Source of the DNA: Actinomarina sp002308095
Lineage (GTDB): Bacteria; Actinomycetota; Acidimicrobiia; Actinomarinales; Actinomarinaceae
Assembly (NCBI GenBank): GCA_045563135.1
Contig: JBJKUL010000001.1
Location: 186,001-250,000, forward strand
Length of the DNA: 64,000 bases
Direction: 5' to 3'
In this document: positions 18,543 to 27,639 of the stretch, piece by piece
Layout of the letters: each line of letters begins with the position of its first letter
Position numbering within the stretch: the first letter of the stretch is position 1
Position numbers and translations under genes: made by a program
The notes under the pieces: generated by a model
What the model was told of the DNA's origin: nothing
What the model saw: only the letters and a program-made list of their open reading frames with translations
Databases searched by the model: none

Positions 18543-19388
18543 GTGAAAAACTACTACTCAACATTAAAAACTATTTTTTTTATAATTGTCGGTTTACATT
18601 TCTCACTATATTTTTTTGGAATCTTAAGACCATCAGTGATATATGATTATGTAGATTACTGGCCAGTAACCCTAATTCCACTTTTCTTAATTTTAGTTCC
18701 AAGGACAAGGTTGATATCCGAAGCTATTAAGTTTTATTCGTACGCTTTATTGATTTCAATTGGAATACTTTTTTTACTTGGACATCTAATGAGTGCTCCT
18801 TTTTTAGGGACATATTCTACTGATTACTCTTTTGAAAATTTAGAGTTAAAAAATGAAGAAACTTATAAGGTAATTATCAACGAAGATAATTCTATAATTC
18901 TTGAGTCCTTTGAGGGAAGTGGCTACAAAATTGATATCATTGACAAGCCTGGCGATTCAGGTTATCCGGAAGCTATCGAGACCTTGGTCGGAAACCCTCT
19001 TGGAGTAATTTTTAGAGGGGTTAATACAAGCCCGTTATTAAAAGTAAAAGGTTGGGAGATTCAGTTAGGAACTAGTAATAGTTGGGAACTAGATATTTTC
19101 TCCATTGATTCAGATCTAGACCTTAATAATTTAGAAATTACAAAAGCTAATTTATCGGGAACAGGAACTATAAATCTTGGTGAGAATCTAAGATTAGAAA
19201 AATTGCTAATAAATGGAGTGTATGAGGTAAATGTATCTAAAAATTTACCAATTGTTGTTTCAGGAAATGCAGAAACACCATCTAGCTGGATAAATGCTAG
19301 CATTGGTACTTTGAATAATGTTAATGAATCATATAGATTATTAGTTGAAATTGTAGATGGTTCAGAAGTAATATTTAATGATGAATGA
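18543..19388 (+). CDS. Membrane protein of unknown function with beta-rich outer domain
   Basis: 281 residues from a GTG start 4 bases after the tRNA. Three hydrophobic segments lie in the first 90 residues (around 10-28, 40-54 and 65-86). The remaining 190 residues are soluble and full of short beta-like stretches with Asn, Leu and Gly (SIDSDLDLNNLEITKANLSGTGTINLGENLRLEKLLING), somewhat like adhesin or head-domain repeats found after membrane anchors in LiaF-type proteins. I do not recognise the family. Only 9 bases separate it from the permease gene that follows, so it is probably co-transcribed with the amino-acid transporter. Confidence 0.55.
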   Translation: MKNYYSTLKTIFFIIVGLHFSLYFFGILRPSVIYDYVDYWPVTLIPLFLILVPRTRLISEAIKFYSYALLISIGILFLLGHLMSAPFLGTYSTDYSFENLELKNEETYKVIINEDNSIILESFEGSGYKIDIIDKPGDSGYPEAIETLVGNPLGVIFRGVNTSPLLKVKGWEIQLGTSNSWELDIFSIDSDLDLNNLEITKANLSGTGTINLGENLRLEKLLINGVYEVNVSKNLPIVVSGNAETPSSWINASIGTLNNVNESYRLLVEIVDGSEVIFNDE

Positions 19389-19397
19389 AAGAGATTT

Positions 19398-20315
19398 ATG
19401 ATTGATCAACTTGGTAATGGGCTTCTTTTAGGAATAATTATTTCAGTAGCTTCTGTAGCTTTGTCTTTGCTATACAGCGTTACTAGGATTGTAAATTTTG
19501 CACATGGTGAAATTATCGCTTTAGGGGCAATCCTGACGCTTTTTTTCTCAAATCCGGTTGATTCAAGAGTCATCTACTTAGACCGATTTTCACCACTTGG
19601 AATGGACTTCTTTATTTCAGCTGCCTTAGCAGTAATTTTATGTGGAGTTTTTGGAGGATTGCTTGAGTTATGCTTATTTAGACCTCTTCGAAAAGCTGAA
19701 GTTGGAAACATTGCAATATTAGTTGTGACTATTGGCTTATCAATATTTATAAGACATTTATATCTTATTTTTGCAACAGGTCGAGTTCAAAACTTTCCTC
19801 TTGAATTAGAGAGAAGGGTAACATATTTATTTTTTGATATGACTCCTAGAAATTTCAGAGTACTTATTGCTGGCTTAGTAGTAATGGTATTGATTGGGTT
19901 ATTTTTAACCTTTACCAGAATTGGAAAAGCAATGAGAGCCGTTAGAGACTCTGGTGAGCTTGCAAGTATTTCAGGTATTAATTCTGATAATATTATTTTG
20001 TTTACATGGATATCATCAAGCATGCTCGCGGGTCTTGCTGGTATATTTCAAGCAATAATAAATGATGTTAGATACAATATGGGCTTCTTGATACTGCTTT
20101 TAATTTTTGCAGGAACAGTTTTGGGAGGTATTGGTACATCATTTGGCGCTATGGTAGGTGGATTACTTATTGGTATATTTGTACAAGTTTCAGTAGCTTT
20201 TCCATTTATGGAAGGTCATACTGAGGCAAAAAATGCTGTTGCATTAGCAATTATGATTGTAATTCTTTTGTTTAGACCTCAGGGGATATTTGGCCAAAAA
20301 GAAAGAATTTCATGA
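19398..20315 (+). CDS. livH: Branched-chain amino acid-type ABC transporter permease LivH
   Basis: 305 residues, about eight membrane segments, inner-membrane permease of the hydrophobic amino acid uptake (HAAT) class. SLLYSVTRIVNFAHGEIIALGAI is the family's first helix region, and GKAMRAVRDSGELASISGINSDNIILFTWISSSMLAGLAGIFQAI is the conserved cytoplasmic loop and helix. It overlaps livM by 4 bases. Substrate could be branched-chain amino acids, amides or urea, which share this transporter class. Confidence 0.9.
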   Translation: MIDQLGNGLLLGIIISVASVALSLLYSVTRIVNFAHGEIIALGAILTLFFSNPVDSRVIYLDRFSPLGMDFFISAALAVILCGVFGGLLELCLFRPLRKAEVGNIAILVVTIGLSIFIRHLYLIFATGRVQNFPLELERRVTYLFFDMTPRNFRVLIAGLVVMVLIGLFLTFTRIGKAMRAVRDSGELASISGINSDNIILFTWISSSMLAGLAGIFQAIINDVRYNMGFLILLLIFAGTVLGGIGTSFGAMVGGLLIGIFVQVSVAFPFMEGHTEAKNAVALAIMIVILLFRPQGIFGQKERIS

Positions 20316-21367
20316 AAATCTCATCTAAATGGATAACTACAATCTTATTAACATTTTTATCTATAGCTTTAGTATTTGTGCTAAATCCTGATGGCCAGTT
20401 GAGAATACTTGCTAACCTTCTCACTTTTGCAGGAATTTATGCACTTGCAGCTATAGGTTTGAACGTACACTTCGGTTTAACTGGATTACTAAACTTTGGA
20501 CATGCTTCTTTCATGGGTGTCGGAGCATATGTAACACTTCTTTTAATTCCACATGCAGCCGGAAGAGAAGGAGAAATAAATGAAAATGGCCTTCCATTCC
20601 TTGCTGCTTTAGCTATCGGGATTGTTGCAGCAGCACTTTTTGGATTACTTTTGGGTCTTCCAGCAATGAGACTAAGGGGAGATTATTTAGCAATAGTAAC
20701 TATTGCTGCGGCGGAAATTTTTAGATTATTAATCAGAGACCTCGAGTCTATTACAGGAGGAGTATATGGGATAATAAATTTCTCAGACGCTCTTCAGAAA
20801 TATCGACCAGTCTTTTTTGATGAAGCCGTAGCTAGGCTTGATTTAGCACCAGCTCAAATATGGGTTGGGTTATTGTCTTGGTTAACTGTATTTATTGTTT
20901 TATTACTACTTAAAAGATTAAGTGCTTCTCCATGGGGAAGAGCTCTAAGAGCAGTAAGAGAAGATGAAGATGCAGTTCGAGCATTAGGGAAAAATGCTGT
21001 CTGGCTAAAATTACAAAGCTTTATGCTTGGAGCTGGTATCGCTGGTATCGCAGGTGTCTTCCTTGCATTCAATTATGGATCTGTTCAAACAACAATATTT
21101 GTACCTTTATTGACCTTTTATGTTTGGGCAATAATGATTCTTGGGGGAGTTGGTAGTTTAACGGGACCAATATTTGGATCTATAATTTTCTGGGCAATTA
21201 TTTCCGAAACAGATAAAATAGCATCTTTAATTTTTGAGAATGCAGATGGACAACAATTAGCAGGTGTTAGATTCATGCTTGTTGGATTACTAATAATGAT
21301 GCTTATGATTTTTAGACCCAGTGGCCTACTTGGAAAAAAAGAGGAGTTGCTACTAAATGTCAAATAA
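20312..21367 (+). CDS. livM: Branched-chain amino acid-type ABC transporter permease LivM
   Basis: 351 residues, partner permease. Segments ALAAIGLNVHFGLTGLLNFGHASFMGVGAYV and LLGLPAMRLRGDYLAIVTIAAAEIFRLL are characteristic of LivM, as is SPWGRALRAVREDEDAVRALGKNAVWLKLQSFMLGAGIAGIAG. Overlap with livH (ATGA) and an 11-base overlap with livG indicate tight translational coupling. Confidence 0.92.
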   Translation: MKISSKWITTILLTFLSIALVFVLNPDGQLRILANLLTFAGIYALAAIGLNVHFGLTGLLNFGHASFMGVGAYVTLLLIPHAAGREGEINENGLPFLAALAIGIVAAALFGLLLGLPAMRLRGDYLAIVTIAAAEIFRLLIRDLESITGGVYGIINFSDALQKYRPVFFDEAVARLDLAPAQIWVGLLSWLTVFIVLLLLKRLSASPWGRALRAVREDEDAVRALGKNAVWLKLQSFMLGAGIAGIAGVFLAFNYGSVQTTIFVPLLTFYVWAIMILGGVGSLTGPIFGSIIFWAIISETDKIASLIFENADGQQLAGVRFMLVGLLIMMLMIFRPSGLLGKKEELLLNVK

Positions 21368-22127
21368 ATTATTAGAAGTAAAAAATTTAAAAAAAACTTT
21401 TGGAGGATTAAAAGCAGTAGATATCGAGAACCTCTCATTTAATAAAAATGAATTAACATCTGTGATTGGGCCCAATGGAGCAGGAAAAACTACTTTTTTT
21501 GACTTAGTTTCAAGATTTCAACAACAAGATATTGGGGAAATTTACTTTAAAGATAAAAAGATTACAAAGAGCCAACCCTATAAAGTATCAAGACTTGGTT
21601 TAATCAGAACATTTCAATTAACAAAAGTTTTTGACAGAATGACAGTATTGGAAAATTTAATGTTTTCAGGTTCAAGTATTAAAAATGACTCATTTTTTCA
21701 GTCTATTATCAGTACATCTTCTAGTAAAAAATATGAAAAAGGTTTGAAAGATAAAGCATTTGAAATCATGAAAGACTTGAATATTGAAAAAATGTCTGAA
21801 TCTTACGCACGTGAACTATCTGGTGGACAGAAAAAGTTACTCGAATTAGGAAGATCTCTAATGAAGAATCCAGAGCTACTCATGCTTGACGAACCTTTAG
21901 CCGGAGTAAATCCAAAACTTGCTGAAGATCTTCTTGAAAAAATTAAAAATTTATCAGATCAGGGAATAACAATACTCATGGTTGAACATAATATTGAAGC
22001 AGTCATGAAGATATCTGAACGAGTGGTTGTTCTAGCAGAAGGACAAGTAATTGCAGAAGGTTCACCTCAAGACGTACGGAACAACAATAAGGTAATAGAA
22101 GCATATTTGGGTACAGCTGATGAATAG
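21357..22127 (+). CDS. livG: ABC transporter ATPase LivG
   Basis: 256 residues, ATP-binding subunit. Walker A GPNGAGKTT, Q-loop region RTFQLTKVFDRMTVLENLMFSG, signature LSGGQKKLLELGRSLM and Walker B LLMLDEPLAGVNP are intact, followed by the H-loop VEHNIEAVMKI. The LFDLVSRF segment and the phrase ending GSPQDVRNNNKVIEAYLG are typical of LivG rather than LivF. It overlaps livF by 8 bases. Confidence 0.92.
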   Translation: MSNKLLEVKNLKKTFGGLKAVDIENLSFNKNELTSVIGPNGAGKTTFFDLVSRFQQQDIGEIYFKDKKITKSQPYKVSRLGLIRTFQLTKVFDRMTVLENLMFSGSSIKNDSFFQSIISTSSSKKYEKGLKDKAFEIMKDLNIEKMSESYARELSGGQKKLLELGRSLMKNPELLMLDEPLAGVNPKLAEDLLEKIKNLSDQGITILMVEHNIEAVMKISERVVVLAEGQVIAEGSPQDVRNNNKVIEAYLGTADE

Positions 22128-22836
22128 AGCTATTTTGGAATGTAATGGTATTGCCGCTGGTTATGTAAAGGGGTTGAATATATTACAAGGTGTCGACCTA
22201 GTAGTTTCTGAAGGTGAAATAGTATCAATAATTGGACCTAATGGAGCAGGAAAGTCAACTCTACTAAAAGCCATCATGGGCTTATTAAATATTTCAGCAG
22301 GACGTTTTTTTATAGAAGGTATAGAAAAAACAAATTTACCAACGCATAAAATAGTTAATGAAGGTGTTGGTTATGTTCCACAAGTAGAAAATGTATTTCC
22401 ATCTTTAACTATTGAAGAAAATTTAGAAATGGGATCTTGGTCACTAGGAAAAAAAGGAAAACAAAGTATTGAAAAGTTATTTCAAGATTTTCCTTTGCTG
22501 AACGAAAGAAGAAAAGAAAAAGCTGGAAATTTATCTGGAGGACAAAGACAGATTTTGGCACTAGCCAGAGCTTTAGTAACATCTCCAAAACTTCTTCTAC
22601 TAGACGAGCCTTCAGCTGGTCTTTCACCATTAGCAATAGATGATGTATTCAAAACAATTAAAGAAATTAATGAAAAAGGAGTCCCTATTCTTCTTGTTGA
22701 GCAAAATGCAAAGAGAGCTTTAAAGTTTAGTGATAGAGGTTACGTATTAGATCAAGGTAGAAACGCCTACCAAGGAACGGGTAAAGACTTACTTGATGAC
22801 CCTAGAGTTGTTGACCTTTATTTAGGTAAGATGTAA
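22120..22836 (+). CDS. livF: ABC transporter ATPase LivF
   Basis: 238 residues, second ATPase of the transporter. Walker A GPNGAGKSTLLKAIMG, the LivF-type segment GVGYVPQVENVFPSLTIEENLEMG, signature LSGGQRQILALARALV, Walker B LLLLDEPSAGLSP and H-loop VEQNAKRALKF are all present. It ends DPRVVDLYLGKM. Last gene of the plus-strand part of the operon. A terminator follows directly after its stop. Confidence 0.92.
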   Translation: MNRAILECNGIAAGYVKGLNILQGVDLVVSEGEIVSIIGPNGAGKSTLLKAIMGLLNISAGRFFIEGIEKTNLPTHKIVNEGVGYVPQVENVFPSLTIEENLEMGSWSLGKKGKQSIEKLFQDFPLLNERRKEKAGNLSGGQRQILALARALVTSPKLLLLDEPSAGLSPLAIDDVFKTIKEINEKGVPILLVEQNAKRALKFSDRGYVLDQGRNAYQGTGKDLLDDPRVVDLYLGKM

Positions 22837-22867
22837 AAAAAAGGCCTGTTTTCACAGGCCTTTTTTC
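22837..22867. terminator. Bidirectional intrinsic terminator between livF and livK
   Basis: A stem AAGGCCTGT/ACAGGCCTT with a 4-base loop is flanked by eight A's on the left and six T's on the right, so it can end transcription from both strands. It sits in the 47-base gap between two convergent genes of the same transporter. Confidence 0.9.
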
Positions 22868-22883
22868 AATTCTTTTTTAAGAA

Positions 22884-24170
22884 TTATGAACCGAAGTCCA
22901 CTGATTTAAGGACTGGGTTAGTATCACCCTCTGTTGTCCAAATATCATATGTAGCAGCAGTTGGATCACCAGCTTGATCTAGTTCAATCTCACCAGATGC
23001 GCCAACATAGTCTACATCTTCACCTGCAGCAGCTAAAGCTATGCAATCTACACCGATACATTTTGTACCGCCAGAAGAAGCTTCAACTAAACCGGATGCA
23101 ATATCTGCTCCAGTTACACCATTTGCAGCAGCTGATATTGCCATCAACATGACAGCATCATAAGCTTGTGGAGCGAAAATGAATGTTGGAGAACCATCTG
23201 CAGATACTTCTGCATAGGCTGCTTCAAATGCATCTTTTGCTTCACCTGCAGCTGAACCAGGTGCAGTTCCTTTGAATCCATCTAATGCGGTACCTAAACC
23301 ACATAGTGAAGCAAGACCAGCATCCTTAACACCATCAGTCATATACCATGGTGTATCTAGAAGGCCTTGTTCAAAGGCAGGTTGTAGAACTCCACAACCA
23401 GTTTCTGGAAATAAAATTCCAACAATAGCCTCAGCATTACCTTTTCCTACAGCAGTTACTTCAGAAGAAAATTCTGATGCGTCTGTAGCATGATAAACAA
23501 TTGTCTTTACTGTTCCACCAGCAGCTTCGAAAGCTGCAGCTGTAGCTTCAGCAAGACCTCTACCATAAGAGTCTGCTCTTGAGATTATTGAAACTGTTGA
23601 AACACCATCTTCAATTAGTAGGGATGCTAAAACATCACCTTGTAAAAGATCAGATGGAGCAGTTCTTGCGTAAAATCCTTTTTTATCCATTTTGGTAAAT
23701 TGAGGACTTGTATTTGATGGAGATACCATAACAACTTCAGCTGCAATTGCGGCATCAAGAATAGCTAGTGAGGTACCACTACATGCGGCTCCCATAACTC
23801 CTTGTGCACCTTGTGCAACAACATCATTCAAGCTTGTTAAAGCAACAGCTCCATCGCAACCACTGTCACCTTCAATAAGGGTAACATCGGCGCCATTAAT
23901 ACCGCCAGCTGCATTGATTTGCTGTACAGCGAGTGCCGCACCTAGTGCAATACCAGGTCCTAGAGATGCTAAGTCACCTGATAAAGGCATAAGTGATGCC
24001 AGTACAAGTGGGTCAGCAGCAGGAGCAGCAACAGTAGTAGCAGGAGCTTCAGTTGTTGCGGGAGCTTCAGTTGCTACTGTCTCTTCCTCAACCACTTCTT
24101 CAGCTGTACCACAAGCTGCAGCGAAAATCGCTAAAATCGCAATCAAAGCAATAGCTTTGCGATTCTTCAT
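22884..24170 (-). CDS. livK: Branched-chain amino acid-type ABC substrate-binding lipoprotein
   Basis: 428 residues. The signal peptide ends in lipobox IFAAAC (Cys20), followed by an acidic and Thr/Ala/Pro-rich spacer (about 21-50). The mature domain is a type I periplasmic-binding fold: LASLMPLSGDLASLGPGIALGAALAVQQINAAGGINGADVTL is the standard opening, and GDSGCDGAVALTSLNDVVAQGAQGVMGAACSG follows. It ends with LDQAGDPTAATYDIWTTEGD, also typical of the family. It is convergent with livHMGF, so it has its own promoter region at 24171-24287. The ligand is not known. Confidence 0.9.
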   Translation of the reverse strand: MKNRKAIALIAILAIFAAACGTAEEVVEEETVATEAPATTEAPATTVAAPAADPLVLASLMPLSGDLASLGPGIALGAALAVQQINAAGGINGADVTLIEGDSGCDGAVALTSLNDVVAQGAQGVMGAACSGTSLAILDAAIAAEVVMVSPSNTSPQFTKMDKKGFYARTAPSDLLQGDVLASLLIEDGVSTVSIISRADSYGRGLAEATAAAFEAAGGTVKTIVYHATDASEFSSEVTAVGKGNAEAIVGILFPETGCGVLQPAFEQGLLDTPWYMTDGVKDAGLASLCGLGTALDGFKGTAPGSAAGEAKDAFEAAYAEVSADGSPTFIFAPQAYDAVMLMAISAAANGVTGADIASGLVEASSGGTKCIGVDCIALAAAGEDVDYVGASGEIELDQAGDPTAATYDIWTTEGDTNPVLKSVDFGS

Positions 24171-24179
24171 ATAATTTCC

Positions 24180-24194
24180 TTTCAGTCACTGAAA
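24180..24194. promoter_or_regulatory. Perfect palindrome over the livK ribosome binding site
   Basis: TTTCAGT-C-ACTGAAA is a perfect 7-1-7 inverted repeat 10 bases upstream of the livK start on the minus strand. It overlaps the sequence GAAAGGAAA that would bind the ribosome. It could be an operator or a hairpin that hides the ribosome binding site. Function is unproven. Confidence 0.35.
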
Positions 24195-24200
24195 ATAAAA

Positions 24201-24222
24201 ATTCCTACATATTTGTAGGAAT
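24201..24222. promoter_or_regulatory. 9-bp inverted repeat in the livK/cvpA divergent region
   Basis: ATTCCTACA and TGTAGGAAT form a perfect 9-bp inverted repeat around TATT, about 31-52 bases upstream of livK and 66 bases before the divergent gene. No T run follows, so it is not a terminator. A binding site for a regulator or a leader hairpin is possible. Confidence 0.35.
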
Positions 24223-24287
24223 GTATTACAACAATAGCGTGTTTTTAGTACTCTTCAAATAGCATATTTAATTTATTTATACATAAC

Positions 24288-25298
24288 ATGACTGAAATAC
24301 TTGAAAACATACTAAATACACTAAACAATCAGGAATATGTAGATATTTTGTTATATATTTTTATTTTTTATTTCCTTTATTTTGGATGGAAAAATGGCTC
24401 AATTCTAATAGTTTTTTATATTGCCTCACTTTTAATTGCGATTTTTTCAAGTTTTAGATATTCCGACGAAATTGGTGCATATATCAGTAATTGGCTTAAC
24501 TCAGGAAGACAATTATCCGAACTCTTTGCTGGAGTTATAATTTTTATTGGAGTAATTACAGTTTCATCATTAATTCAAAATATAATTATTTCTGTTAAAA
24601 GCAAAAATGACACAGGTAGTAAATTATTAGGATCATTACTTTCTCTTTTATTAAGTAATTTAGTTCTAACCTTTTTATTTACAGTTATATCTCTTATCAA
24701 TACAACTCCATTAGTAGAAGATTATCTTGAAAGATCAGAATTAGTTTCTTTTTACACCGATGCTGACGGCACTCCACAACAGGCATTAGAAGTCATAATT
24801 GGCAATGATTTGTTAAAAGTTGTTTCAAGAATTAAAGACTTAACAGGAGAGTCTTCTGTAGTAGTTGATGATTATGGATGTTTAGAGATCCCAAAAGTAT
24901 CAAGGTCAAAGTTAATTGCTAGAAATGATGATTCTTATGAAATGTTTGAGATATTAAATATTGAACGTATTAATGATAATGTTGACCCAGTTGAATTTTC
25001 ACAAAGACTTTCTGATATAGCAACTTCATATGCTTTTCTAATGTATGAAGAAGGTTTTTGGTGTCATAAAAATCCATTAAATGGACAGCAAGTAGGGGAT
25101 AGATTAAGTGAAGTTGGATTACCATATAAAACAGTTGCTGAAAATTTGGCTATATCGTCAACCCTTATTGCTGGACATGAAAGTTTAATGAGCTCTGAAA
25201 CGCATAGAAATACAATATTAGATAGTGAATTTAAAAGAGTAGGAGTTGGGATAGTGTCTGGTCCACTAGGTTTAATTATTGTTCAGATATTTCAATGA
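24288..25298 (+). CDS. CvpA-like membrane domain fused to a CAP/SCP domain
   Basis: 336 residues. The first about 145 residues contain four hydrophobic segments arranged as in CvpA (colicin V production) proteins, with YFGWKNGSILIVFYIASLLIAIFSSF typical. The C-terminal about 120 residues are a CAP (cysteine-rich secretory/SCP) domain with H260 (FWCHKNP), E285 (VAENLA) and H306 (SETHRNTIL), the usual His/Glu/His site, and a GVGIV strand near the end. I infer an outward-facing CAP domain held by the CvpA anchor, similar in plan to CvpA-protease fusions of actinobacteria. It overlaps the next gene by 4 bases. Confidence 0.7.
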   Translation: MTEILENILNTLNNQEYVDILLYIFIFYFLYFGWKNGSILIVFYIASLLIAIFSSFRYSDEIGAYISNWLNSGRQLSELFAGVIIFIGVITVSSLIQNIIISVKSKNDTGSKLLGSLLSLLLSNLVLTFLFTVISLINTTPLVEDYLERSELVSFYTDADGTPQQALEVIIGNDLLKVVSRIKDLTGESSVVVDDYGCLEIPKVSRSKLIARNDDSYEMFEILNIERINDNVDPVEFSQRLSDIATSYAFLMYEEGFWCHKNPLNGQQVGDRLSEVGLPYKTVAENLAISSTLIAGHESLMSSETHRNTILDSEFKRVGVGIVSGPLGLIIVQIFQ

Positions 25299-25600
25299 CT
25301 TATTCTCCAATTCCACTTATTAAAGGATTAATACATGATACGCAGGAGTATTTACTCTCTCTTAATATAGAAATTTCACAAAAGGAAAATGAAATTCTAG
25401 AACTCACATTAAAGAAAGAATTCACCAAAAGTGCCCTAATACAAAAAAATACACCAACACAGGTAGTTAATAAATTTTTGTCTGAGCATTACAATTTAAC
25501 AAACAAACTTACCCCAAGGAGTTTTTCAGAAGACACATTTTTTTTGATAATGCAATGGGGGGTACATAAAGCTTCGGAAATGAAAAAATCTAATGAATAA
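25295..25600 (+). CDS. Small hypothetical protein, 101 residues
   Basis: Not recognised. 101 residues, no signal peptide or membrane segment, and a helical, charged middle (LSLNIEISQKENEILELTLKKEFTKSALIQ). Coding status is supported by 4- and 8-base overlaps with both neighbours in one operon and by normal residue composition. Its sandwich between the CvpA-CAP protein and a MATE exporter gives no clear function. Confidence 0.6.
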   Translation: MTYSPIPLIKGLIHDTQEYLLSLNIEISQKENEILELTLKKEFTKSALIQKNTPTQVVNKFLSEHYNLTNKLTPRSFSEDTFFLIMQWGVHKASEMKKSNE

Positions 25601-26876
25601 AGTAAAGAAAGATATTTGGCAGAATTCCTATCCAATATTTATTTGGTTAATTACAGAGCCTATTGTTGGACTTGTAGATTCAAAAATTGCTTCAATGCTT
25701 GGCGAAACTTCACTATCGGGAGTAGGTATAGGAGAAACTATCTATTTTGTTTTAGTTTGGGTTTTTATTTTCTTAGCATATGGAACCACTCCCTTGGTAG
25801 CTAAATTAAATACTCAGAAAAAATTTGAAAGCTTAAAATATTTTATAACTTATGGTCGAAAAATGTCACTGCTGTTGGGAACTTTTGCAACACTTCTAGT
25901 ATTTTTCTTTTCTGTCGATCTTATAAAAACCTTTGAACCAACAATTACAGTTGAACAAGAAGCACAAATCTATTTAAGTTTAAGAAGTTTTGGCATAATT
26001 TTTTATCTGGTAAATATGCACTCTACGGCAGTCCTTAGAGGTTTAAGATTCCCGAAGATAACTCTAAGAAGCGCTCTTCTTGTTTCAGGAATGAATATTT
26101 TATTTAGTTATCTCTTTGCAATAATTCTAAATTTTGGAATAGCGGGTATAGGTTTAGCAAGCTCACTAGCTTTTCTAGTTACCGCTCTTTACTCATCATA
26201 TATACAAAGAGAAAAAGTAAAACTATTTTCTGAAACTAATGAGATAGTGGATAAAAAGTACTTAAGAAAGAAATTCTTTTCTGTTGGAATGCAAATACTT
26301 CTAAGATCAATGTTTTTAACTGGTTTCATGACTGTTTTAAGAAATCAAGCTTCAGTATTGTCCATGAGAGATATTGCCTTACAGCATGTATTGCTTCAAT
26401 TATGGTCATTTGGATATGTGGCAATTGACTCTATGGCAATTGCTTCCCAAACTTTAATCTCAGAACATGTATCAAAAGGGATAAAATACTTCAAATCAAA
26501 ATTATATTCAAACTTGATACAGTTAACTTCTGGTTTTTCAATAGTGTTATTTATTTTTAGTTACCTTTTTTTAGATAATCTAATTATTTTTGTTGCAGGA
26601 GAATCATTTTCATTGACCAGTAATACAGAGTTAAGGCTATTGTTTTCCACAAGTTTATTTATTGGAAGTTTTGCATTTCTTTGGGACGGAGTTTTGTTGG
26701 GTCTAGATAAAGTTTATGAATTTTCTTTAATCACAATAATATCTTCGATAATTGGAATTATCGTTTGCATCTATCTTGTAGGAATTCATCAGAATATAAC
26801 TTCTTTGTGGGTTGCTTTAGTTGTCTCTTTAACTATTAGAAGTGGTCTTGGATATGCCTATCAAAGAACTGAGTAG
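25593..26876 (+). CDS. MATE family efflux transporter (DinF/NorM-like)
   Basis: 427 residues with about 12 hydrophobic segments in two halves. The opening IFIWLITEPIVGLVDSKIASMLGETSLSGVGIGETIYF matches the first helices of MATE transporters of the DinF type, with the conserved D in VDSK. The second half begins near FSVGMQILLRSMFLTGFMTVLRNQ and ASQTLISEHVSKG. These proteins export cationic compounds using Na+ or H+. The substrate is unknown. The gene is convergent with rex, with 2 bases between the stops. Confidence 0.85.
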   Translation: MNKVKKDIWQNSYPIFIWLITEPIVGLVDSKIASMLGETSLSGVGIGETIYFVLVWVFIFLAYGTTPLVAKLNTQKKFESLKYFITYGRKMSLLLGTFATLLVFFFSVDLIKTFEPTITVEQEAQIYLSLRSFGIIFYLVNMHSTAVLRGLRFPKITLRSALLVSGMNILFSYLFAIILNFGIAGIGLASSLAFLVTALYSSYIQREKVKLFSETNEIVDKKYLRKKFFSVGMQILLRSMFLTGFMTVLRNQASVLSMRDIALQHVLLQLWSFGYVAIDSMAIASQTLISEHVSKGIKYFKSKLYSNLIQLTSGFSIVLFIFSYLFLDNLIIFVAGESFSLTSNTELRLLFSTSLFIGSFAFLWDGVLLGLDKVYEFSLITIISSIIGIIVCIYLVGIHQNITSLWVALVVSLTIRSGLGYAYQRTE

Positions 26877-26878
26877 TT

Positions 26879-27523
26879 TTACTTAACTGCTTTTAAAACT
26901 GGCCTGTCAAGGTAGTAACTTAATATTTGTAATTCTTGGGATAGGTCTACAGATCTAATTTGGACATCTGGTGTATTTTTAAGTAACACAGGAGCGAAAT
27001 TTAATATTGAGCGAACACCACAGGAAATTAATTCATCAGCAACAGATTGAGCAAATTCTCCAGGTGTTGCAATTATTCCGATAGCTACACTATATTTTTT
27101 ACAGACTTCATCCAGTTCGGTTGTAGGTTTTACTACTAAACCAGCAATTTGTTTATTTATTTTCTTTGGATCATCATCAAAAAGAGCCACCACACCAAAG
27201 CCCCTGTCTTTAAAACCTCCGTAATGAGCAAGTGCTGAACCTAAATTTCCTACACCAACAATTACAGCACTCCAGCCTTCAACTAGGCCAAGTTCAAGCT
27301 GTATCTGATTTCTGAGAGTTGAAATATCATAACCAACACCTCTGGTTCCTAACGTGCCTAAGTAAGAAAGATCTCTTCTAACTTGAGCATCGTTTACTTT
27401 TGCCAGTTCAGCCAAGGTTTTGGATGAAATACCAATATCTTCTGAACTGACTTGCTCTAGACACTGCAAATAAAGAGGAAGCCTCTTTACTGTTGCTGGA
27501 GGTATTTTGCTTAATTCTTTCAC
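26879..27523 (-). CDS. rex: Redox-sensing transcriptional repressor Rex
   Basis: 214 residues. The N-terminal winged helix (PPATVKRLPLYLQCLEQV...SSKTLAELAKVNDAQVRRDLSYLGTLGTRGVGYD) is the Rex DNA-binding domain. The C-terminal Rossmann fold has VIVGVGNLGSALAHYGGF and ALFDDDPKKIN, and ends with the swapped helix LSQELQILSYYLDRP. Rex releases DNA when NADH/NAD+ is high. A near-perfect Rex operator stands before nuoA at 28955-28974, so it very likely controls the NADH-dehydrogenase operon. No such box is seen before rex itself. Confidence 0.95.
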   Translation of the reverse strand: MKELSKIPPATVKRLPLYLQCLEQVSSEDIGISSKTLAELAKVNDAQVRRDLSYLGTLGTRGVGYDISTLRNQIQLELGLVEGWSAVIVGVGNLGSALAHYGGFKDRGFGVVALFDDDPKKINKQIAGLVVKPTTELDEVCKKYSVAIGIIATPGEFAQSVADELISCGVRSILNFAPVLLKNTPDVQIRSVDLSQELQILSYYLDRPVLKAVK

Positions 27524-27639
27524 TAATGCACAATCTAATGAAGTAATAGATTTAACGTAAGCTGAGAGAGGAAATTTATTTTAGTTTGCAATTATAAATT
27601 AACGTTTTTTCTTCAATTGAGTTAACTTAATGTTATCTA

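Noticed and set aside
22884..24174. Open frames on the plus strand across livK
   Set aside because: Their composition (His/Gln- or Ser/Ala-rich) reflects the antisense of a well-supported lipoprotein gene; livK has signal peptide, lipobox and family core.
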